DNA from: Actinomycetota bacterium
Lineage (GTDB): Bacteria; Actinomycetota; Acidimicrobiia; IMCC26256; PALSA-610
Assembly (NCBI GenBank): GCA_005779345.1
Contig: SXJQ01000087.1
Span: 1 to 38,341 of the forward strand
DNA length: 38,341 nucleotides
Direction of reading: 5' to 3'
Part shown: positions 15,418 through 22,637 of the stretch, piece by piece
Position numbering within the stretch: the first letter of the stretch is position 1
How the letters are laid out: every line of letters begins with the position of its first letter
The notes under the pieces: model-generated
The model's database searches: none
What the model saw: only the letters and a program-made list of their open reading frames with translations
What the model was told of the DNA's origin: nothing
Made by a program: the position numbers and the translations under genes

Positions 15418-17010
15418 GTGACTGAGGGGGTGGCGCCGGGGCCTGGCGCGCGGGCGCGCGCATCGGCCGCGTCGTTTCCTCCGGCGGGCGGCGCCGTGGT
15501 TGTCGGCGCCGTGGTTGCCGTCGTCGGGGCCGGGATCCTCCTGCGGTTCGTCACCGCTTCGGACCTCTGGCTCGACGAGGCGCTGACCGTCAACATCTCG
15601 GGGCTGGCCTTCGGCGACATCCCCGACTGGCTCCGCCACGACGGCGCACCGCCGCTCTACTACTTCTTGTTGCATGCCTGGACCGCGGTGTTCGGCGACG
15701 GCGACACGTCGGCCCGCGCGCTCACCGGCGTGTTCGGCGTCGCTGCGCTCCCGCTCGCGTGGTCGTGTGGGCGCCGCATCGGTGGCCGGCCGTTGGCGGT
15801 GGCGGTGCTCGTCGTGACGGCGACGAGCCCGTACGCGATCCGCTACTCCACCGAGGCGCGCATGTACGGCCTCGAGATCTTCCTCGTGTTCGCCGGGATG
15901 CTCGCCGTCCGTCGGGCGTTCGACGACCCGTCGCCGGCGCGGCTCGCTCCGGTAGCGGTCGTGAGTTCGGCCCTCCTCTTCACGCAGTACTGGTGCCTGT
16001 CGCTGGTCGGTGTCACCGGGCTCACGCTGCTCCTCGTCGCGTGGCGCGGCCCCGACGACCTGCGGCGGGCGGCGCGCCGGATCTTCGTCGCGACGGCGAT
16101 CGGTGCGGCGACGTTCGCGGCATGGCTCCCGGTGTTGTTCGACCAGCGGGCGCATACCGGCACGCCGTGGGGTACGCCGCAGTTGCCGCCGGGCCCGATC
16201 GGCACGACGTTCATCGGTTTCGCCGGCGGCGACGACCATCCGGAGGGCTGGACGCTCTACCTCCTCTCGGTCCCACTGCTCGTGATCGGCGCGTTGGGCG
16301 TTGCCGCGTACGGGCGCTGGGAGGTGCGGCTGGATCTGCGGGCCCGTACACCCGTGCGCGCCGAGACGATCCTCGGTGGCGTGACCCTCGTCGTCGCCTG
16401 TTCGGTCGCGTACGTCGGCGAGAGCGCGTTCGAACCGCGGTACTCGGCGATCGTGTTCCCGATGTACGCCCTGATCATCGCGGGGGGCATCACGTTGCTC
16501 GCGGACGCGCGTGTGCGAGCGGCGGCGCTCGCGTTGGTCGCCGTGGTCGGCCTCGTCGGTGGAACGCGCAACGCGGTCGAGCAACGGACCCAGACGGGCG
16601 CGGTCGCCGCGATGATCGCGGCCGAGGCGACGCCCGGCGAGGTCGTCGTCTACTGCCCCGACCAACTCGGGCCGGCCACCCATCGCGTGCTGGCGCGGGA
16701 GCGCCCCGACCTCGTGGAGTTGCGGTACCCGGACCTCTCGACCGACGTCGGGTTCGTCGACTGGGTCGACTACGAGGCGCGACTCGCGGATCCTGATCGT
16801 TCGCCCGAACGGGTCGCGGCGCGGGTGATCGAACGGGCGGGAACCGGTCGGATCTGGGTCGTCAGCGCGGGTGGCTACCGCACGCACGACGCCTACTGCG
16901 GCCCGCTGATCACGGCACTCGCGGTCGCCGGGCGACAGGCGGTGCCCCGGATCGCGCCCGACGAGACGATCTTCGAACGCGCGGGGCTGTACGAGCTGCG
17001 GGTCGGATGA
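15418..17010 (+). CDS. GT-C membrane glycosyltransferase (PMT/ArnT-like)
   Basis: A multispanning membrane protein of 530 residues. After the first membrane segment (about residues 25-44) comes the GT-C signature SDLWLDEAL with the acidic pair Asp53-Glu54 facing the outside, followed by GAPPLYYFLLHAW and YSTEARMYGLE. These are typical of the dolichyl/undecaprenyl-phosphate-sugar-using PMT/ArnT group. Many further hydrophobic helices fill the centre, and a soluble C-terminal domain follows. The start is GTG 15418, with GTG 15409 as the alternative. It should transfer a sugar from a polyprenyl phosphate to an extracytoplasmic acceptor. Its TGA overlaps the next ATG, so the four following glycan genes are translationally coupled. 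Confidence 0.85.
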   Translation: MTEGVAPGPGARARASAASFPPAGGAVVVGAVVAVVGAGILLRFVTASDLWLDEALTVNISGLAFGDIPDWLRHDGAPPLYYFLLHAWTAVFGDGDTSARALTGVFGVAALPLAWSCGRRIGGRPLAVAVLVVTATSPYAIRYSTEARMYGLEIFLVFAGMLAVRRAFDDPSPARLAPVAVVSSALLFTQYWCLSLVGVTGLTLLLVAWRGPDDLRRAARRIFVATAIGAATFAAWLPVLFDQRAHTGTPWGTPQLPPGPIGTTFIGFAGGDDHPEGWTLYLLSVPLLVIGALGVAAYGRWEVRLDLRARTPVRAETILGGVTLVVACSVAYVGESAFEPRYSAIVFPMYALIIAGGITLLADARVRAAALALVAVVGLVGGTRNAVEQRTQTGAVAAMIAAEATPGEVVVYCPDQLGPATHRVLARERPDLVELRYPDLSTDVGFVDWVDYEARLADPDRSPERVAARVIERAGTGRIWVVSAGGYRTHDAYCGPLITALAVAGRQAVPRIAPDETIFERAGLYELRVG

Positions 17011-18158
17011 CGGCGGCGACCGACGACCGCGCCCTCGACCGCGCGGGCGATCCGGGCAGCGCCGGCCGCGCGCTCGTGGTCGCGATCGGGCCGTGGATCC
17101 TGTCGCGCGCGCTCGTCGCCGCCGCACTGGCCACGGCCCGCCACGTGGCCGACACGGCGTTCGCGGGTCGCCCACCGACGATCGACCACGGCCTCTTGGC
17201 GTGGGACGCGGCGTGGTACGGCGACATCGCCAAGTTCGGATACGAGGGTGTCGACCCCGCGGGCCTGCGCTTCTTCCCGTTGCTGCCGCTCCTCGGTCGT
17301 GCCGTGGGTGCGATCGTTCCGGGAATCGACGCGGGGAAGGGCGTGGTCGTCGTCGCGAACCTCGCGGCGCTGTGGTTCCTCGTGAAGCTCCATCGCTTCG
17401 TCGTCCGCGAGTCGGGCGACGCCGACACCGCTCGCCGCGCGGTGTGGATCGGCGTGCTCGCACCGCCGGCGTTCGTGCTCGTGATGGGCTACGCCGAGTC
17501 GGTGCTCCTGCTCGCTGCCGTCGGCGCGATCGACGCCACCCGACGCGGCCGCCCGTGGCGGGCGCTGCCATGGGCGATCGTGGCCGGCCTCGCCCGGCCG
17601 ACGGGGATCCTCGTCGCGATCCCGTTGCTCGTCGAAGTGTTCGAGCGCTGGCGACCGGCCAGGCCGCGCGACCGGCTCGCGGGCCTCGCCGCCGCCGCGG
17701 GCGCGCCCATCGGCCAACTCGTGTTCCTCGTCTGGGCGCGTGAGCGGGCCGGCTCGTTGTTCGAACCGCTCCGCATCCACAACCGCACGACCTTGCGGGG
17801 CGGCGTCGTCAATCCGCTCGGCGCGATGTGGGATGCACTCAGCGACCTCCGGCTCGGCGACCGGTTCGGCTCGGGGCTGCATTTCTTCACGGCGATCGTC
17901 TTGCTGTCGCTGCTCGTCCACATCTGGCGTCGGGGGCCGCGATCGATGTTCTGGTACGCGCTCGCCTCATCGGTGATCGGCCTGTCGGCCGCGAACCTCG
18001 ACTCGATCGAGCGCTACGCGTTCGCAACGTTGCCGTTCATCGTCGCGGGCGCGACCCTCACCGAACGGCCGATGGTGGAGCGGTACGTACTCGTCTTGTC
18101 GGGCACTGGGCTCGTCGCCATGTCGATGCTCGCCTTCTTCGGAACTCTGGTGCCATGA
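17007..18158 (+). CDS. PIG-V-like mannosyltransferase, integral membrane
   Basis: A 383-residue polytopic membrane protein. The motif WDAAWYGDIAKFGY (66-79) and the following FFPLLPLL (89-96) match the PIG-V/Gpi18 family of GT-C mannosyltransferases, which use polyprenyl-phosphate-mannose. Later conserved segments include ARPTGIL and a C-terminal SIERYAFATLPF. Its start and stop overlap both neighbours as ATGA, placing it in the middle of a coupled operon. Mannose as donor is inferred from the family. The acceptor may be a lipid or wall glycan. Confidence 0.85.
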   Translation: MTAATDDRALDRAGDPGSAGRALVVAIGPWILSRALVAAALATARHVADTAFAGRPPTIDHGLLAWDAAWYGDIAKFGYEGVDPAGLRFFPLLPLLGRAVGAIVPGIDAGKGVVVVANLAALWFLVKLHRFVVRESGDADTARRAVWIGVLAPPAFVLVMGYAESVLLLAAVGAIDATRRGRPWRALPWAIVAGLARPTGILVAIPLLVEVFERWRPARPRDRLAGLAAAAGAPIGQLVFLVWARERAGSLFEPLRIHNRTTLRGGVVNPLGAMWDALSDLRLGDRFGSGLHFFTAIVLLSLLVHIWRRGPRSMFWYALASSVIGLSAANLDSIERYAFATLPFIVAGATLTERPMVERYVLVLSGTGLVAMSMLAFFGTLVP

Positions 18159-19639
18159 TCCGCGTCGTGAGCCCTCGGCGTTGGACTCGCTTCGGCCGGT
18201 TCCTGCTCGCGATCGCGCTCGTCGCGCTCGCCGTGCGGATCACGTACGTCGCGTGGGGCAAGGGCGGATCGTGTCCGACGGGTGTCGAAGACGTCGTCGC
18301 CCCGACCCAGTGCCCGTCGGTCGATCCCGACACGCCGAACGACAGCACCTATTACAACTCCGCGGCGAACCATCTCGCGCGCGGCGGCGGGCTCACCGAC
18401 CCGTTCCGCCCCGACGAGCCCGCGGCCGATCACCCGCCGCTGACGGTGTTCGCGCTCGCCCCGGTGTCGTGGCTCGGCGATCGCCTGCCCGACTCGTGGA
18501 TCGGCGACCCGACGAATCAGGTTCCGCAGCGTTATGCGATGGCGTTGTTCGGCACCGCGGTCGTGGTCGGGATCGGCTTCGCCGGGCGGCGTCTCGGTCG
18601 CTCCGGCGATCTCGGCGGCCCAGGCGATCGCGGTCGCGCGGACCGGGGCGACTCGGTCGGCCTCATCGCCGCGGGCGTGGCCGCGATCTATCCCGGCCTC
18701 TGGATCAGCGACGCGCTGATCTTCTCCGAGACGGTCACGAACCTCGCCGTCGTGCTCGCGATCCTCGCGGCATTGCGGGCGCGTGAGGCGCTCACGACCC
18801 GGCGGCTCGTGATCCTCGGCGTCGCGTGTGCACTCGCCGGCCTCGCCCGCGCCGAGTTGTTGCTCTTCGGCCCGCTCCTCGCGGCGATCATCGTGCCGTG
18901 GCGCGAGCCGAAGGTGTTGCGTCGAATCGGCGCGGTCGCAGTCGGTGCGATCGCGCTCGTCGGTCCGTGGGTCGTCTACAACAACCTCCGCTTCGAGGAG
19001 TTCACCTTCGTCTCGACGAACGACGGCCTCGCGATCGCGGCATCGAACTGCGAGCCTGTGTACCACGGCGCCAACATCGGGTTGACGAGCTACGACGCGG
19101 CGCCTGCCGACGCCGCGCCCGAGATCAAGGCCGATCCGATCTACTGCGTCGAGATCTGGGATCGTGACGACCTCGAAATGTGTCCGCAACGGGTCGCGCA
19201 GTGCGGCGACCAGTCGGAGGTGTCGAAGTATTTGCGGGATCGGACTCTGCGGTACATCGGCAACAACATGAAGTGGCAGCCCGTCGTCATGTCGGCGCGG
19301 GTCGGGCGAGTCTGGAACCTGTATCGACCGTTCGACATGGTCTGGTTCAACGAGGGCGAGGACCGCGAAGCCTGGGCGACGCGATCGGCCCTGTTCTCGT
19401 TCTATCCGGTGGCGTTGCTCGCGGTCGTCGGCGGGATCCGACTCCGGCGTGATCGCCGCACGCTGCTGGCGCTCCTCGTGCCGATCGCGGTCGTCACGAT
19501 CGGTGCCGCGGTCACCTACGGTCAGGCGCGCTACCGCGCGGCCGCGGAGCCGAGCCTCGTACTGCTGGCCGCGGTGGCCCTAGCGTGGATCGCCGGGCGT
19601 CGAGCCCGAGCCGGAGGGTCCGAGGAGGTGCAGGGGTGA
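18155..19639 (+). CDS. GT-C-type membrane glycosyltransferase, stand-alone relative of the fusion proteins
   Basis: A 494-residue membrane protein with an N-terminal helix (about 14-35) followed by an outside loop with NDSTYYNSAANHLARG and DHPPLTVFAL. The same D-x-YY...HPP layout, a RAE motif (LARAELLL), an NC-x-x-xYHG segment and RVGRVWNLYRP near the end recur in the C-terminal halves of the proteins at 22638-25088 and 35084-37654. The gene is thus the unfused version of that glycosyltransferase. The end GQARYRAAAEP corresponds to FGITRYRxPxD in the fusions. ATG 18155 overlaps the previous stop; its own TGA overlaps the next GTG. Donor and acceptor are unknown. Confidence 0.8.
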   Translation: MIRVVSPRRWTRFGRFLLAIALVALAVRITYVAWGKGGSCPTGVEDVVAPTQCPSVDPDTPNDSTYYNSAANHLARGGGLTDPFRPDEPAADHPPLTVFALAPVSWLGDRLPDSWIGDPTNQVPQRYAMALFGTAVVVGIGFAGRRLGRSGDLGGPGDRGRADRGDSVGLIAAGVAAIYPGLWISDALIFSETVTNLAVVLAILAALRAREALTTRRLVILGVACALAGLARAELLLFGPLLAAIIVPWREPKVLRRIGAVAVGAIALVGPWVVYNNLRFEEFTFVSTNDGLAIAASNCEPVYHGANIGLTSYDAAPADAAPEIKADPIYCVEIWDRDDLEMCPQRVAQCGDQSEVSKYLRDRTLRYIGNNMKWQPVVMSARVGRVWNLYRPFDMVWFNEGEDREAWATRSALFSFYPVALLAVVGGIRLRRDRRTLLALLVPIAVVTIGAAVTYGQARYRAAAEPSLVLLAAVALAWIAGRRARAGGSEEVQG

Positions 19640-21195
19640 GCGAGCGCCAGCCGCGGATCGGGATCCTCGTGGTCGCGTACAACGCCGCCGCCACCCTCGC
19701 GCACGTCCTCGACCGCATCCCGCGCGACTTCGCACCGCGGATCAGCGAGGTCCTCGTCTTCGACGATCACAGCGACGACGCGACCTATCTCGTCGGACTC
19801 GGCTATCAGCAGGCCAACGCGCACCTGCCGCTCCGGGTGTTCCGGAACGACCGCAATCTCGGCTACGGCGGCAACCAGAAGGCCGGGTATCGGTGGGCGA
19901 TCGAGCACGACCTCGACATCATCGTGCTGTTGCACGGCGACGGCCAGTACGCGCCCGAGATGCTCCCCGAGATGGTCGCCCCGCTCGAGCGCGGCGAGGC
20001 CGACGCGGTCTTCGGGTCGCGGATGCTCACGAAGGGCGCGGCGCGTCGCGGCGGAATGCCGGTCTACAAGTACGTCGGCAACAAGATCCTGACCCGGGTG
20101 CAGAACGCGATCGGTGGCGCCGATCTCTCGGAGTGGCACAGCGGCTACCGCGCCTACTCGGTCGCCGCGCTCCGCAAGATCCCCTTCGAGCGCAATGTCG
20201 ACGTCTTCGACTTCGACTGCCAGATCATCATCCAACTGCTCGAGACGCAGCAGCGCATCGTCGAGATCCCGATTCCGACCTACTACGGCGACGAGATCTC
20301 CTACGTGAACGGGCTCGGCTACGCCCGCGACGTCGTGCGTGACGTCGTCGTCTACCGCGCGCACAAGATGGGCTTCGGGAGCGGAGCGACGGCCTTCGCC
20401 TCGCGCGAGTACGAGCTCAAGGAGGAGGCCGCGACCTCGCACCGCTCGATCGTCGCCGCGCTGTCGGTCGGCCCGCCGCGACGGGTGCTCGACCTCGGTT
20501 GCTCCGCCGGGCACCTCGCTGCCGAACTGCGCAAACTCGGCCACGAGGTGGTCGGGGTCGATGTCGAGGAACACGCCGAGGTCGCCGAACGCGTCGACCG
20601 ATTCGTGCGCGCGGATCTCGACGACGGGATCCCCGAGGCGGTCGGCGACGGATTCGACATCGTGCTCGCCGCCGACGTGCTCGAACACGTGCCGCACCCC
20701 GAACACATGCTGCGCGACGCCCGCCGCGTGCTCGCCCCGGGTGGCCGCATGCTCGTCTGCGTTCCCAACATCGGACACTGGTACCCGCGAGCGCGGGTCG
20801 CGGCCGGCCGGTTCGCGTACGAACGCCGCGGCATCCTCGACGCAGGGCACGTGCGGTTCTTCACGCGACGCAGCTTCGGGCAACTCGCGCGCGAGCAGGG
20901 GTTCGAGATCACACGCCGCTGGGCCGTCGGTGTGCCCATCGAGGTCACCGCACGCGCTGCCGGTGGTCGGGTGACCGGGCGCACGACCCCGACCGCGCGG
21001 CGTTCGGGCCCGAACGCGGTGTTGCGCGCTGCGGGGCGGGTCGACGCCGCGCTCGCCCGGGCGTGGCCGACGCTGTTCGGTTACCAGCTCCTGTTCGAGC
21101 TCACTCCGCGTCGGGACACTGCAAGACCGGCCCCGACGGAGACGGCGGTGGCACCCCACACGGACGCTGGAACACCCTCGCCAACCCGAAGCTGA
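19636..21195 (+). CDS. GT2 glycosyltransferase fused to a SAM methyltransferase
   Basis: A 519-residue two-domain protein. Residues 1 to about 245 form a GT2 (DPM1-like) domain: IGILVVAYNAA, VFDDHSDD, NLGYGGNQKAGY, an acidic HGDGQY metal motif and WHSGYRAYS. From about residue 280 a class I methyltransferase follows: RVLDLGCSAGHLAAEL (Asp286 in motif I), VGVDVEEHAE, DGFDIVLAADVLEHVPHPEHML and a FFTRRSFGQLAREQGFEI tail. GTG 19636 overlaps the previous stop, with a strong GAGGAGG site at 19622-19628. It probably makes a polyprenyl-phosphate sugar or transfers one, with methylation of the product or a linked acceptor. Its last 95 bases overlap the convergent gene, and its C-terminal tail is low in conserved character. 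Confidence 0.9.
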   Translation: MSERQPRIGILVVAYNAAATLAHVLDRIPRDFAPRISEVLVFDDHSDDATYLVGLGYQQANAHLPLRVFRNDRNLGYGGNQKAGYRWAIEHDLDIIVLLHGDGQYAPEMLPEMVAPLERGEADAVFGSRMLTKGAARRGGMPVYKYVGNKILTRVQNAIGGADLSEWHSGYRAYSVAALRKIPFERNVDVFDFDCQIIIQLLETQQRIVEIPIPTYYGDEISYVNGLGYARDVVRDVVVYRAHKMGFGSGATAFASREYELKEEAATSHRSIVAALSVGPPRRVLDLGCSAGHLAAELRKLGHEVVGVDVEEHAEVAERVDRFVRADLDDGIPEAVGDGFDIVLAADVLEHVPHPEHMLRDARRVLAPGGRMLVCVPNIGHWYPRARVAAGRFAYERRGILDAGHVRFFTRRSFGQLAREQGFEITRRWAVGVPIEVTARAAGGRVTGRTTPTARRSGPNAVLRAAGRVDAALARAWPTLFGYQLLFELTPRRDTARPAPTETAVAPHTDAGTPSPTRS

Positions 21196-22582
21196 TCGCG
21201 CCCCCGGCGACACAGATCGCGACGACGCCCGCGAGCACGGCGCGCGACCTGCGGCGCGCGACCAGCACCTGCATCCCGACGATCGCCAGCACGAGCAGCG
21301 GCGGGAAGAAGTCGGCCAGGTACCGGTGCGAGACGAACGCGATCGTCAGCACGAAGCTCGTCCCGAGCGCACCGCCGACCACCGGACCCCACACCGCAGT
21401 GAGCGCGGGGCGGCGGACGAGCGCGACGACCCCGACGAGACCGAGGACCACGAAGCCCGGGAGGCTCGCCGGGAGGCTCGACGAACGATCGAGGGTGTCG
21501 AAGACGGCGTCGCCGAAGACATGGGCCCGCGGCGGAAACGCGACGAACGGTGCGCGGTCGTCGACGCGGATCGCGTCGGGTCGGAGGTACTGCCAGAGGG
21601 TCGTCGGCACGTACTGCAGGCCGAAGAGCGAGCCGTCGTTCGCGGCCAGGGCCGCCTCACGCGCGTCGTTGAGCGTGCCGAACCCGTCGGGGTCGCTGAA
21701 CACCTGGTGATCGAGGGGGAGCCGGGTCGGACTCCCGAACCGCGCGGTGTTGGCCCCGGCGTGCAGCACGACGGGCACGATCACAGCGGCGGCGAGCACC
21801 GCGAGGTGCCGGCGGAAGTCGCGACCCGAATCGGGCTGACGCGAGTCGGTCCGGCCTGAGTCGGGCTGGCTCGGCGCAGCGAAGCGGGCTCGCGTCCGCG
21901 GCCACGCGTAGCCGGCCGTGAACAGCGCGACGCCGGCGACCGCGCCGAGCCCGACCGAGATGCGCGAGGTCGTCGTGATCGCGGCCCACACGGCGACCCA
22001 GGCCGCACCGCGCGTCGACGGCGCGCGTGCGAATCGAAACAACGCGTCGGCCGTCGCGACCGCTCCGGCGATGCCCCACAACTCCATCTCGTGGTACACG
22101 ACACCGCGGCTCATGAGGAACGTCGCGATCGATCCGGCACCGACGAGGAGTTGGAACCCCGCGACGGCCCACGGTTCGGCGCGTCCCACGGGCGCGCCCG
22201 GCCGCAGCGCATCGCGCACGGCCCACGAGAGCCGCGCCGAGAACCACAGCAAGAGGCCCGAGGCGAGCAACATCGACGCGATCGCGAGGCGGCCGTCCCA
22301 GGAGTCGGGGAGTGCGGCGAACGGGACGCGGAGCAGGCTCGGCCAGATCCCGAAGTAGGTGTGGCGCCGGCCGTCGATCACGAACGCCTCGAGACCGAGC
22401 ACATCGGGTCGGCTCGGCAGGTCCCACCGGCCGTGGAGCCACGCCGAAGCCTGGGCGGGATGGATCCCCGCGAACGGTTGCGAGGTGCGGGTGATCAGCA
22501 ACGCGCCGACGAGCCACGCGGCGCTCGAACCGATCCACGCCGCACGCGTGAGACGCGCGTCGGGGCTCGGCGGGGAGGCCAT
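21101..22582 (-). CDS. Polytopic membrane protein, GT-C-like, unknown function
   Basis: A 493-residue membrane protein. After a first helix (about 11-30) an outside loop has HPAQASAWLHGRWDLP and IDGRRHTYFGIWPSLLRVPF, a pattern seen in uncharacterised actinobacterial GT-C-like proteins. Many alanine/leucine/valine helices follow, with conserved-looking SHRYLADFFPPLLVLAIVGMQ before the end. ATG 22582 is chosen because the minus-strand -10 TAGAGT lies eight bases upstream. A short duplication, QPDSGR repeated, sits in a cytoplasmic loop (around 21830-21866). Its 3' end overlaps the GT2-methyltransferase gene by 95 bases. No catalytic assignment is made. Confidence 0.75.
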   Translation of the reverse strand: MASPPSPDARLTRAAWIGSSAAWLVGALLITRTSQPFAGIHPAQASAWLHGRWDLPSRPDVLGLEAFVIDGRRHTYFGIWPSLLRVPFAALPDSWDGRLAIASMLLASGLLLWFSARLSWAVRDALRPGAPVGRAEPWAVAGFQLLVGAGSIATFLMSRGVVYHEMELWGIAGAVATADALFRFARAPSTRGAAWVAVWAAITTTSRISVGLGAVAGVALFTAGYAWPRTRARFAAPSQPDSGRTDSRQPDSGRDFRRHLAVLAAAVIVPVVLHAGANTARFGSPTRLPLDHQVFSDPDGFGTLNDAREAALAANDGSLFGLQYVPTTLWQYLRPDAIRVDDRAPFVAFPPRAHVFGDAVFDTLDRSSSLPASLPGFVVLGLVGVVALVRRPALTAVWGPVVGGALGTSFVLTIAFVSHRYLADFFPPLLVLAIVGMQVLVARRRSRAVLAGVVAICVAGGAISFGLARVFQRPCGVPPPSPSGPVLQCPDAE

Positions 22583-22590
22583 CGGCGGCG

Positions 22591-22596
22591 ACTCTA
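22591..22596 (-). promoter_or_regulatory. -10 of the minus-strand gene starting at 22582
   Basis: TAGAGT on the minus strand, then eight bases, then ATG 22582. It is one half of a divergent promoter pair in the 55 bases between 22582 and 22638. Confidence 0.55.
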
Positions 22597-22624
22597 CGCG
22601 CCGCCCATCGGGTGCGCGACCCCG

Positions 22625-22630
22625 TACGAT
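22625..22630 (+). promoter_or_regulatory. -10 of the acyltransferase/GT-C fusion gene
   Basis: TACGAT, then seven bases, then TTG 22638. The layout supports a leaderless TTG start directly before the conserved acyltransferase N terminus. Confidence 0.6.
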
Positions 22631-22637
22631 CGGCACC

